Translations under genes and position numbers: made by a program
Notes under the pieces: generated by a model
What the model was told of the DNA's origin: nothing
What the model saw: only the letters and a program-made list of their open reading frames with translations
The model's database searches: none
From: Chionis minor
Taxonomy: Eukaryota; Chordata; Aves; Charadriiformes; Chionididae
Direction: 5' to 3'
NCBI GenBank assembly: GCA_013398295.1
Contig: VZSF01009132.1
Location: forward strand, 132,356 to 196,355
DNA length: 64,000 nucleotides
In this document: positions 1-11,800 of the stretch, piece by piece
How the letters are laid out: every line of letters starts with the position of its first letter
Numbering within the stretch: the first letter of the stretch is position 1

Positions 1-1939
1 TTGCTCATCGTGTGACTTCCTTGCTCCTTTACAGACTCCAGTATATAAATATGTACATTATCACCTATGGATTCATCATCCTTAGAGCCCCAAGAACTGC
101 AGAGTTTCACAATGTCTGCTCAGATGATTACTTTACAGGCCAGCACATTCAGTTGGTATTTAATGGTAGGGTGCACAATGCCATATGTTTTAAAACAGGG
201 CTCGAAGAATGCAGCTGGAGGGCAGGGTCTGTATCTCTGGCTGGGAATGGGCTCATCCCGCTCCTACTGCCAGCAAGATTTAACCACGCTTGGTACAACA
301 GAACTGAGCATGCTTGTCCTTGGCTCCACTTGCAGCTAAGCTGTATTCGGAATAAGTTCAGCTGTATCAGTTAAACAATGCCAAAATAAACCACTGGACC
401 TTGGCAAAGGCTTCGCTGCTTTGGAGAGCCATGAATCTCTGTGTAATACAAAATCCACAGTATTCACAGTGCCTTTACTACCTGTCTCACAGAGAGAGCT
501 CATCCAGAGCAACCCGTTCATCAGAGTCTGAAATAATGGTTTCTCTGTCCACGTCTGACTTGATAAACCACAATTTCCCTTGCATCAGCCAGTAAAAAGT
601 ACTTCCATGATCACAAAAGCAGATCCTTTTCTAATAAAATGTATCCACTGCAAGAAGTTAATTCTCATTTCACTGAAGTGCTATAAAGCAGCGGAAGGCT
701 TCTGTTGGCACATGTTTTAGAGCCAGGAAAACAATATGTGTAAAAACCCTGATGTAAATCCATTGCTTTGGGGGAAAAAGTGCTTCTCCATGATAGTTTA
801 CCATCGTTTACGTGATTATAACAGGCTGTGCATATGAGAAGCTGCACTTACCCCAAAATAATAAATAAAGCAAACCAGTGTAGGCAAGTTCAGGATCCAG
901 CAAGTGCTGAGAAAGATGGAGCAGCCTGACGTGGGGGGCTGTGTCCTGTACTCAAAACTCTGTCATTCCTTTCAGCGCAGTCCCAGGTGGACACCGAGGT
1001 TTAAATCGCCCGAGTTATGTCCTTGCCTGTTAGTGCCATTGTAGGAATCGGTCCTTCCTTTGTGCCAGCAAAGTGCTTGGAGGATGTAAAGTGCAAAGAC
1101 GTTAGGCAGGAGGGAAGGGGCAGCGATGCTCCCGAAGTGCGGATCCTTTTGTCTAAAAGGAGCAAAAGGGAACTTGCTGTGTCCCCCCATCCAATTAAAT
1201 ACACCACAGGCACGGCTTTCCTTCAGCATCTTCCTCCTGAGATGTCCAACTTGAACAAAATGGCTTTATTCAATATAGATTAGGAGCTCCACTTCGTATG
1301 TGTCTCATCCAAAGCATTGCAAGTCAGTGTGTTTCCATATCCACCATGTCCATAGAAATCATTTCCATCCTATTTTTCCCATGTTGTGTTGCTCTAAGTT
1401 TGGATCCCCAGAAAGCTTTCCCTTCCATGGGATTTAATTTCTAACTTTGTTTAAAAAAAAAAACCCACCTAATGGCAATTTCATTTACTTTCTGTTTACT
1501 ACAGGAAGGTTTATTTTGCTTAAGTGTTGGATTTTTTTTTCTAGCTTCTGTTTTGGATTTTTAGTACTGTTGATGCTACAGAACTGGTGTGAAGTTCAGC
1601 CTTAGACCGGTTGTGCTTTGATGGTGGACACAATGTAAAGCATGAAAGGTGCAATGAAGCGGTAAGTAGTTTTTAAATTCTATTTATCTTCCTTTTCACT
1701 GCTGGTTTTAAGACCCACCAGACTACCCCTTTCTTTGGTGATTGCATCAGGTTTTAATTTTTTTCCAAGCTCCTTAGACCTAAACTTAGCTGCTCCAGCC
1801 CTGTGAGTAACAGCGTTTGCTAATCCATGGTATTTTGCCATTTTCTTACCTCAGGACACATCACATTGGGTGATAACTGTCTGCAGACTGAGCGCTGTCA
1901 TGATTTTTGTGAAATCCCTTACTTTTGGTCAGCACGCTG
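1..1939. other. Intergenic sequence upstream of ADORA2B
   Basis: No coding exon is supported here. The open frames are short and lack recognisable protein families, and composition is ordinary, with AT-rich stretches such as the A-run near 1451-1463. The only visible trend is rising GC content toward the ADORA2B promoter from about 1940. Distal regulatory elements could be present but cannot be identified by eye. Confidence 0.6.
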
Positions 1940-2012
1940 CTAGCGGGGGTTTTTCCCCGTGTGGCAACACCGCCGGCGGTGTCCCAAGAGGCTGTGGCAA
2001 CAGCTGGGCCCT

Positions 2013-2040
2013 GGGCGGGCGGCTTGGGGGGAAGGGGGGG
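2013..2040 (+). promoter_or_regulatory. Potential G-quadruplex
   Basis: Four runs of three or more G (GGG, GGG, then G6 and G7) are separated by loops of 1, 6 and 2 bases, which satisfies the usual G3+N1-7 rule. It lies about 530 bp upstream of the ADORA2B start codon on the coding strand. Folding in the cell is an inference. Confidence 0.6.
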
Positions 2041-2189
2041 CCCAAACCCTCGGGGGAACTTCCCACTCCTTGTCTGACCCTGGCCGGGCTGCGGCCCGTC
2101 GCCCCACAAACACCCGTGGCGAGAGCACCGGGGGCAGCCGTGGGGTGCGGGGATGCTGTCCCGGGGGAGGCGGGTGGTGTAGGGGGGCG

Positions 2190-2353
2190 NNNNNNNNNNN
2201 NNNNNNNNNNNNNNNNNNNNNNNNNNNNNNNNNNNNNNNNNNNNNNNNNNNNNNNNNNNNNNNNNNNNNNNNNNNNNNNNNNNNNNNNNNNNNNNNNNNN
2301 NNNNNNNNNNNNNNNNNNNNNNNNNNNNNNNNNNNNNNNNNNNNNNNNNNNNN
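2190..2353. other. Assembly gap (164 N)
   Basis: A run of N interrupts the GC-rich ADORA2B promoter region. The bases on both sides are more than 75% G+C by eye, so the gap is probably a GC-dropout in sequencing. The real length may differ from 164. Confidence 0.98.
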
Positions 2354-2567
2354 GTGCGGGCAGCGGGGGGTCGCGGCCCGGGGCTCGCCTCGCCCCTCCG
2401 GCCCCCCACGCCCCGGCGGCCGGGCGGGAGGCGGCGGTGAGCCGGGACATGGGTGTTTCTCACCGGGAAGCGCTGCCCAGTGGCCTGTTGGTACCTGTGG
2501 ACGGGTGCCCGGTGGAAAGTACCTTTTTCTCATGAACGGTTCTAGCTCCTCGCCCTGGGCTCTCGCC

Positions 2568-2896
2568 ATGGACACGATGAAAACTACCTATATCGTGCTG
2601 GAACTGATCATCGCTGTGCTGTCTATCGCCGGCAACGTCCTGGTCTGCTGGGCTGTGGCCATCAACAGTACCTTGAAGAATGCAACCAACTATTTCCTGG
2701 TGTCCCTGGCAGTGGCCGATATCGCCGTGGGTTTGTTAGCCATCCCTTTCGCCATCACCATCAGCATCGGATTCCACGTGGATTTTCACAGCTGCCTCTT
2801 CTTCGCATGCTTCGTGCTGGTGCTGACCCAAAGCTCCATTTTCAGCTTGCTGGCAGTGGCCATCGACAGGTACCTGGCTATTAAGATCCCATTGAG
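2568..2896 (+). CDS. ADORA2B: ADORA2B coding exon 1
   Basis: This exon encodes residues 1-109 plus two bases of Arg110: the extracellular N-terminus, TM1 to TM3 and the DRY motif. It ends at a GTAAGA donor (2897). The ORF runs on into the intron for only one further codon. Confidence 0.96.
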
Positions 2897-5800
2897 GTAA
2901 GAGACTGGAGCGGATGCAGGTAGCCACATTCCCCGACAGCCCAGACTGTGACCTCCCTTGTCTTAGAGCACAGGGACTTCTAGTCTCCAGTGTTGCCGTA
3001 AGAGGTTCGCTGCTCACAGGTGGTGATGAAAGTAACAGAGATTTTGCACTCACTCGCTGCAGGACTGGGATCGGGTTTTGAGTATCCTGCTGCTTACTTA
3101 AAAATACACCTGGGAACTGAGTTTCTTGAGGATGTTTGTCTTGGGAGGGTCAGTGGCTTCTTGGGGGGGCTGTGCAGTGATGCAGTAGTGTGCTTGGGAT
3201 AGTTGTAGCTAATCTATGTAGGTATTTATACAGCCTCCGTTATTCTGGTGTCTGGGTATCTCCCAGGTAATTAAATATAGGAGCAACCGCTCTTTCTGCT
3301 ACTTCCCAGCCTATTGGAGAGGTAGTTTTGCAGGGTGTTCCGTAAGAGCTCTTGTCCCTTCCTGAGCTCAGGTCACAATACTTTCAGAAAGGCTCAAAGT
3401 CACCTTACGTTGATCTTAATGTGACTTTGTACATACTTCACGTTTTCAGCTAGGATGAGAGTCTAACTAGGCTGTCTTCCAGTTTTAGAAGGCTATAATG
3501 AATGAACTGGAAGTGCAATTTGTTGCATCTACAAGTGCTGAAACTGCATTTCAGTGTCTGCATGTGTACCTTTTCCTTCTGTGTGCTTACGGTGAGCGTA
3601 TAGATCGGTAAAAGTCAGGAGATGTCAGCTCTATGCATACACTGTGAAAGGAGAAGAGCGAAGGAGAAAGGATTCATATGTCGGATTTCAGAATTTTATA
3701 GTTTAGACTTTCATCCAAGTGCAGTTTCAAAGCTGTAAATATGCCGTAAATTGGTTTCCTTCTTATTCATGGGATGTTGCAATATACTGGGGCAAAATGT
3801 ATTTGAGTCTATTTTACAGGCACTTCAATAGTGAGTTGATGCAGCAGCTTCCGTAAGCTTAAGTGCACCAAAACCCCAGCTTTGCATTACAAATAACCTG
3901 AGTCCATTAGTCTCAGTCTTCTTCGTGTCCCTGTTGTCCCTCCCCAGGAATAAGACATGGATGGAGCCCCGCTGGGGAGTCCGGGGCTGCTCAGAAGTGG
4001 AGGCTGTGGGGAAGCAGGACAGATTTGGAGTGGGGACCTCAGCTGAGCTGTGTAAGCTTCAGCTTTCCTAGATTCTGCCTGTCTCTGGTAACTCCTTTGC
4101 GCGAATTCACCCCAAAATGACTTTAAAAAAAACCCTTCACCTGTTCTGGCCAACTCTCGTACGTTGGACAAATATTAATTAGTTATCAGGCAGATGATAG
4201 AAACTGGTAGTGGAAATGCTGCATGTGTCATCGGAGCATAGCGCGTGGAAATTCCACTGAATGTAGCGTAAGCGAGAGCCGCGCTGCAGCTCTCGCCTGT
4301 GCAGGAGGCAGCGGGGGCAGAGCAGCGCAGGTTGCTGCCAGCATCTCTGAAATCAGCTGCTTACCTTCCTGGCCACCCGCCTGGGCTCGGGCACGTACGT
4401 TGGCTCCGGGTAATGCTTTGGTGCCTCTTCCACTTGTTCATTTGGGGACTTGGCGGCACAGCAGCAGCTACAGAAGCAGGTCTAATTTTTTTACGTTTCA
4501 GTTTAATCACACCACCCGCCGCAAGCAAGCTCCTCAAGCAGGGGCTGTTAATCGTAATTCTTCTCCTTTGTGCCACAAGTGAATTTTGCAGGACTTGGCT
4601 GAGGAAGTTGAATCTTGTGAGATTGGTTTCTACTCTTCTGGAATCCGTGGCGAGAGTAGCAGATCAGAAATGCTCTGAGAGGATCATTTACATGTTTGCA
4701 GAAGGGAAGTGGTTTTGTGAGCTGACAAAATAGCAACTATTTCCTTCACTTTTTTTTTTTTTCCCCCCTCAGTCCCAGTTTCTAGCAGGTTTGCTCAACT
4801 CTCCATGAGGTCACTTTATACACCTGTGTAGGATGAAATCTTGGGGCAGTTTTGCCATGCTTTGGGAACCTTTCCCAACATCGTTTTTACACCTCATCTT
4901 AGGCCAAGTCTTTTATTCCATTTGTACAGACATCTTTGTTCCTATGAGTGCTTCCTAGGTGGACACATACAGCCCCTTCAGCTCTAAACAGAGATCCAGG
5001 AGTCCCATTCTAGTCTGGTCTGAAGTGTGAAGTTTAGATTAAACTTGGGTTTGGCATCAAGGCCTGTTTCTTTGCTCTCAGAGGTGACCAGTAAGTAAAA
5101 CCTCTTTAAAAGGAGGGGAGGTTTCTCGCTGCCAGGACTGTAGGGCACTGGACAGGTCATTGCTTCAGCAACGGGAGATTTAGGGACTGGTACTGAAAGG
5201 CTGTTTTTATTTGTACAGCCAAGATGAAAAGAGGGTAGAGGAGGTTATAAAGCTACACTGTCAAAACACTTCTCTCTTGCAGCAGGGTGTTCCAACCAAG
5301 GCTTAGTTAGAGCTGCCTCCTCAGCATCATTATTCCCAAGATGCTCCACAGTGCTGCTGGCAGCAAGGGGGCAGGAACTGGTCCAGCCACCGCTCAGGGC
5401 AGATGCACGCGCCGTTGCTGGAGGAGGTTTGTGCTGCGGAACGAGGAAGCTGGTCATTAGTTTGTAGGAATAGCAACCTTAGGAAAAGTTTTTCTTACCT
5501 AAACTCTCATTCTGGAGACCAGTGCAGAGGCTGATAAGAGGCCATGAAGTATTAAACGTTGAAGAAAAATGATTTGTACCCAACCCTGTCTAGCAACTAC
5601 AACAAATAATGCGGTTGTTGCAGCGCAGACAAGTGTCCCTGTCGCACCCAGTGTACCAGCTCCCTGTGGAAACCTCCCCAGGGACACTGAGAACTGCGTG
5701 TGCCATATTATTCAATACTATTTCAGGGCTATTTAAGCTCACTGAGAGGCTGGGCAGGCCTGCAGGCTCGGGGTGTGCGGAGAAGTTTGCATTACGGCCA

Positions 5801-8800
5801 GGCTAATAATGGATTTTTCAGTTCTGTGGCTGAACCAAAAAATCCCATGGGGAAGAGGAAAATTGTTTCAGTTGAACTGAAACAGCGATGTTTGGAGGCT
5901 TCTGTGAAACAAAGGGATCCTGACCAACCTGGCAGATTTTGTTTGAGTTGCTTAACCCTTTTGATGTTGCTGTGCTGCTTTTTGAAATGGAGGCATCCTT
6001 GCTGGAGAGGAACTAACAAATTCTCATCTAGACAATTGCAAAACAAAAATCTTACTGAATTTTAAAATGGTGTTCTAGAACCCTCCCTCTTCGGGCTAAA
6101 AATATTCGCTGAATTTGACCTGAAGCCATGAATTCTTTCTGTCCCTTGAAACTCTTATTTTGTTTGTTTGTTTTTGTCAAATTTACTGTTCGTGGAGAAG
6201 CCCCCACCGTGCTGCCCAATTCATGCAGCTGCAGCTCTGAGCCCTTTCCCGGGTCCCTTCTCTCCTGGCCGGCGCACCGGGACGCAGCGTCTTGTCTTCA
6301 AACATGCTCGGCCCCTGCCTTGCTTCCCGCACCCCTCCTGGAGCCCAGTGCTTCCGACCGGGCAGCGCTGCTGCTGGCATGTGCCCATCCCTGTGCCGCC
6401 CCGGGTGCACGGCACTATCCCCGCTCTCATCTGCCAACCTGACACCCCCCCAAAAAAAGAGTTCGCTTCCTCCAAGCAGGATATCAAAGCCAGGCAATTG
6501 AGCATCTTTCAGCAGCAGTAAATCCAGCCTGCGGAGCATTTGGCACAAGAGTGGTGCTAGGCTTTCGCGCTCTGGCTTTCTCCAGAGCTGGGTTTCACCC
6601 CACAGTCCCGTAGCTGCGAGCCAAAGAAGATTTATAGGTAGAATAAAATCTTTCCCTTTTATTTGCATTAACCAAAATCCTTTGGCGTGGCTAATAATTG
6701 TAGGTAAAGATAGAAGCCTGGAACAAATGGGTTAGGAATTAGGGAGGGAGAAGAGTATCTGTATTTAGAGAGCAAAAGGAGATTGAAACGCTGTACATAT
6801 GTGCCCTTGTCCGCTTGGTGATCTGGCAGGAGGTTGTACTGCTGCTGCCGCTGGCCTGGCAAAGGCCCCAGCTAAGACCTGTGGAGGGAGAATCAGCCCC
6901 AACTCCCTGCAGACTGAGCTGGTCTGGTGTTTGTTCTTCCTCCCTGGACTTAGTTCTCTCCCATCTTCAATTTTATTCCTAGCAGAAGTGCAGGACTGAT
7001 GTTCCTGGGCAGCTTTGCCATGAACTAGAGCCAGGGTGTCCATGACCATGCCCTCTCCCCTTCTGCACCCTGCTGAGCCCTCGCTGCCCCCTTGCAGCCA
7101 GAGCATCTGTGCTTGGACCGGGACCTGTCAATGGTGTTGCACTGCTCTGCTTCTGGTGCTGCCTGTCTCCCATGAGCTGCTGCCCCTCGTGTCTTTGACA
7201 CAATGAAGGCAACAGCCCAGCTCCTTTCTGCCCTCCTCGTGGGGAAAATTCCATTTGGATTGTTGTTGCTCTTGTCTGATGCGTTTAGCTGGGCAGTCTC
7301 CTTTCATGGGGTGGGTTGGCTGATGCTTTACGGCTGCCTGCCCTCGCTTGTGCCCTGCTGTTGCAAAGGAGGGGGTCCCTGCTCTCCAGCAAAGGATTGC
7401 TCCTGGATTCCTCTCAACTCCCAGCTTGTTCCTCAGCAAAGCAAACTGGTGTGTATTTATGGCAAGTGGGAGGGCTGGAGCCACTGAGGAGAAGAGAAAA
7501 TGCTCTTCAGAGCCTCTGTCTTCATCTGCCATTTTCTGTGTGCCATCAAAGACACAGAATTGCAGCTGCTCTTCCTTCTTCTGCCCTTACTTCATTTCCT
7601 TTCTGAAGGGAAATCCTTGCATTGCCCTTCGTCTGAACTCCCAGGCGTGTTCTGCTGTTTATGTGTGGCTCACACGCGCGGTGCCCCATCCTGAGACCCA
7701 AGCAGCACGGCAGGGACCGCTACTCCAGAGCAGTGGATGCTCTGCCTCCCAAGTCCATCCGGTGGCTGTGCCTGGCCGTGGTTACCATCAGTTGATAAAC
7801 TGAATGTGTGACAAACCTGGCAAACGTGCCCGAGTGCTGCGGGCAGCAGGGCTGGCGTGGTCGCTTGAGCAACAGAGCAGTCTCATCTTTAAGGATGTTC
7901 ATGTCAGTTGAGCTTGGCTCAGGCAGAACGTGGTGGGGGTTGTGCTGCAGCCAGGCTATGGGGCTCCCAGGGCTGCTGCTCGCTCCAGGCTTCCAAACAC
8001 AGAAGCGCAATAAAAAAATCAGGAATAATCGCATGTGCCCTCACGGCCATGAACCAGACGAGGGGGGAAATCGCAGCTATCTTTAGTTGTGAGAAGCCTG
8101 GTTTCCTTAAAATGCCTGTCCCAACTTTTCATATTTTTTCCCCCACCTCGGGGGTCACTTCCCCTCCCAAAAAGCAAAATCCCCTCAGGAAGAGAATTAA
8201 TTGTCTGTGAGACCTCTGCCCCTACATAGATCCCGCAGAGGCGGAGGGTAGCAGGGATGTCGAGGAGCTGCAGCTGAAAGTCTCATTTCCAGGCTGTCGC
8301 CTGAGCGCACTGATCTCAGGGCTGAGCCAGGACCCAGAGCTCTGGGTTTAGGAGTGGTTTTTTCAGTTTTAGTCAGCTCGGTCTGTTAAAAATACAGGTT
8401 AAATTTTAGATTAAAAAAAGCAACTTTTGAAATCTGGCAGAATTTTGCTCCAGAAGTAAGACCTTTTGACCTCTCTGCAAAAGATATATTAAAATAAAAT
8501 ATTTTAACAGTGAACTGTTTTATTTTACATTTAAGAGGATTTGCTTTGCTAATTACCAGGCCCGTTCTTCGGTTTTTTTATGAGTTTGCTGGTTCTCATA
8601 GCAATGAGCACAGACCACAGAACTGAGTCTTTTAGGAGTGTTCTGCCCCGGCCCTTGGCTGTGCCGGGCAGTTGCTGCGCGGGGGTGCGCTGGGGCTCCT
8701 ATTACTGTGTTATAGCCAGCTTCAGGCTGCAGGATGCCAGGAATCAGTGACGCCAGCTGTGCCTACAGATGTGTCAGTCCCCTCCCCTCCCCGTCATCTC

Positions 8801-11800
8801 TTGCGGCTTTGCAAAGTCCGACGACGGGCTCAGGGAATTTGTACGTGCCAAAGAGCGGATTATCTCCTAATCCTATGGATGACATCAGGCCTGGGTGCGA
8901 GCCACAAATAACCTGCGAGTACACGGGTGGGTGTGTGTGTCCGTGCCCTGACGCTCACCTTTCCCTGCCATGTGGCCACCAGCGTGTCACTGAGCGCCGT
9001 GACCAGAGCTGCTGAACCAGCTGGGGACAAGGGACAGAGCACAGTCCCTGCAGGAGCAGCTGTGCAGGTGGACCGGTGCCACCGTGGCTGGGGCCCTTCC
9101 TGTGTCCCCTCCATGATGTGGTGTGCATCAGCACCCCCCACCCCGCACCGCGGCGTTCGCATCGTCCTTCCCTCCCGAACCCCAGTGCCAGGCTCCCCAG
9201 GAGCACGGGGCTGCGGGTGCAGCTGTTGGCCACATCCTCCCTTCCCCCTTGCTCAGACCCATCAAGTCTTTTCCGTGACATTTGCCCGTCGTGCTGCAAC
9301 GGCGTGGCTGGCACGCGGAGGCTGGATGCCGTGTCGCCGGCTGGTATGAACCTGGGTGTGCCTGAGCAGGGAGGTGAGGACAGGATGGAGCACGCTGGGA
9401 CAGGGCACGGGTGGGTGGGTGAGTGCTGCTGGGCTCGGTGCTGACCATGCAAGATCCAGCAGCCCTTGGGAAGGTCGGTCAGGGCTCTGCAGGAAAGAAG
9501 AGATGAGCAGCAACTTGCTGGGGCTGCTGGATAGAGCAGCCAGCGGTTTGGGGCCTTTGGGGATGGGCTTCAGCACCCGTTTCATTACAGAAAGAGTGAT
9601 CCAGCAGAGATCTGCCATCTCCCCACCCCTACCTGCTACCTGAGTGAGCAGGACACCGGGTGCCTGGGAGGGCCAGCGGTCGCACCACTGCTCTGTAGGC
9701 AGGATCACACCCAAACAGCTCCCTGTGAATCATAGTTCCTATCGCACCTCTGCCAGCCGCCTTTAACTCAGCTGCCCCATGGCCACACATCTGAGGTCTG
9801 ACCCGTCTGGGAGGTTTGGAATGACAAAAATTCTCAGCCGCAGGCACCCTCCGGCAGATAATGTTGGCTGCAGAGGCCTGGAGGAAGAGCCGAGGAAGAG
9901 CTTGGGAGGGCTGCAGGCTTGTAAGACTCTCAGCCCCGCAGTCTTGGGCAGGGAGAACCAGGTTTTTTGCACTGCGGGACTCAGGAGCACCCCGTGGAGC
10001 ATGAAGGGTGGGCAGGTATCGCACACGCCCGCCGGCACATGGGCGTCTTGAGGCGGCCGCTTATGTTTTGATGTCTCCGGTTGTTGGCGTGTGAGAGGCG
10101 ACGTGCAGAGCGCTGAGCTCATTTCCTTCCTGTGCCCCGGGGGGCGCTGCGCACCTCTGGCAGTCCCCCGGCATCAGGCGTGGGCACAGGAGCTTGGGGG
10201 TTGCCCAGCACGGGCAGGGAGCCCACAGCTTGCCCTGTACCCTGCTCGTACCCCGTGTGTCTCAGTTCAGTTTTCAGTCACCTTTTCTCACTCTGTCAGG
10301 GCCGAGAGCTGGCCGGGACCGGCTTCTGCAGACAGAAACCAGGACAGCGAATGCAAATTCCTGCCTGGCTGTGGTGGAAGTCTGTGAGAAAAATATTCAC
10401 ACATCGCAGGTGCTGTTGGTGTTCGAGTGCCCAGATCTGCGGCCCCCTCCCACCACCCCTCCACCTCACAGCAGCCTGAACTGCAGTTTACCTTCTTATT
10501 CCCTTATTAATCCTCCAGATTACCCAAATGTGTGCTGTTTGCAGGGTGCTTTGGGCCAAAACTGCGCTCTCCTGCATTTCTCTTTCCCACATTCCTGGTC
10601 CTGCAAACCCAATGCCCTTCCCCTGCCCTGAGCCGGTGCTGTGGAAGGAGGAGTTCACCGGAGGGATAAGCACATGGATACGGGTATCTTGCTGAGCGGG
10701 TGTTAAACCTGCAGGCGCTCTGTAGTTCCAGCTCACAGGGTGCAGGACCTGGCGTGGTTGTGGCCTGTATGGGGTGGGCTGTCGCCCTGGGAGCGCTCGC
10801 TTCTTCCCGCTCAGCTTTTCCTGAGAGGTGAAGGGTGACCGTGAGCCAGCACTCAGGGCCGTCTCCATCCCTGGAGGGTGGGTGTGCAGGGGCTGAGCTG
10901 CTGCAGCCACCTGGGTTTCCCAGGAAAGCACCGGGCAGCGGGAACGGTGCTCCCGGCAGCCAGAAACGGAGGGTGCTGGGCCCTCCTGCCCCTCCAGGCA
11001 ACCCCCGTGCGCCCACCTGAGCGCAGGCTGCTGGCGTGTTTGCAGTAACCCCTCCAGCTCGGAGTCCCCGGCAGGAAGGCCAGAGAGCGAGTGGGGGACG
11101 CTGCTGCTGTCCCCTGCGCACAATAGGGACAGATGCGGGAGGAAGCGATTTGTCTGCAGCTGGACATGGACAGACGCAGATGTCTTGCTTCCTCGGCTGA
11201 TACCGTAACCGCTAATCAGATTTCTCACTCTCAACTCCAACTCCTTCCTGGTTAAAAAGCACAGCTTTTTATTTTTCTTTTTTTCTTTTCTTTTTTTTCC
11301 CCTCTTCTCCCTTTTAAGGTGCAATTTATGATTCAATTAAAATGTCCTGCCAGGATATTTCAGCTGGTATGTGATCTCCATTCCATGGCTGTCTGTAGAT
11401 CAAACAGAACAGCAGCAACGGTGCTTATTTCATACTGTTATAGCTCAAAAAAAGAAAAAAAAAAAAAAGCAATATGCAAAGTACAGCTGCAAGTAGATGA
11501 CAAGGATACAATGCTTGGCAGGCAAACTGCTGTCTCCACTTGTGAATGGAGGTGCCTGTGTATTTTCCTTCACACTTAAAATAGAAACATATAAATTATC
11601 ACTGCTTGTTTGTATCAGAGCACCTGTGTAGTCAGAGTTCTGCAAACTCCATCTGCTCACCTCCCTGCATCCGGCAGCCTGGGCACGGGGCAAAACAGGG
11701 AGGGAAGCAGGGAGAGCAGCGGGGAGCACCAGTCCCCAGGGCTCTCTCCGCAGCTCCGGGCACTGGGAGTGCAGAAGGACCCAACCTGGCTGCAGCGTCC

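Larger units (their letters stand above)
1940..2567 (+). promoter_or_regulatory. ADORA2B: GC-rich CpG-island promoter and 5'UTR of ADORA2B
   Basis: GC content and CpG density rise abruptly around 1940 and stay high up to the receptor start codon. The block is interrupted by an assembly gap at 2190-2353. It contains a G-run cluster at 2013-2040 that fits the G-quadruplex pattern. No TATA box is obvious. The transcription start cannot be placed, and it may lie in the gap. The role as promoter is inferred from position and composition. Confidence 0.6.

Noticed and set aside
1959..2567. Long ORF continuous with ADORA2B across the first gap
   Set aside because: The continuity is produced by N bases and GC-rich 5'UTR. 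The conserved receptor start with strong Kozak context is at 2568.
9262..9714. Cluster of overlapping ORFs around 8.9-9.7 kb on both strands
   Set aside because: Many frames are open at once, which is a sign of GC-rich non-coding sequence rather than genes.
10488..11336. 282-codon ORF on the minus strand inside the ADORA2B intron
   Set aside because: Its basic N-terminus is only the translation of a polypyrimidine tract, the rest has no recognisable domain, and GC-rich sequence lowers stop frequency. No supporting splice or promoter signals were seen.
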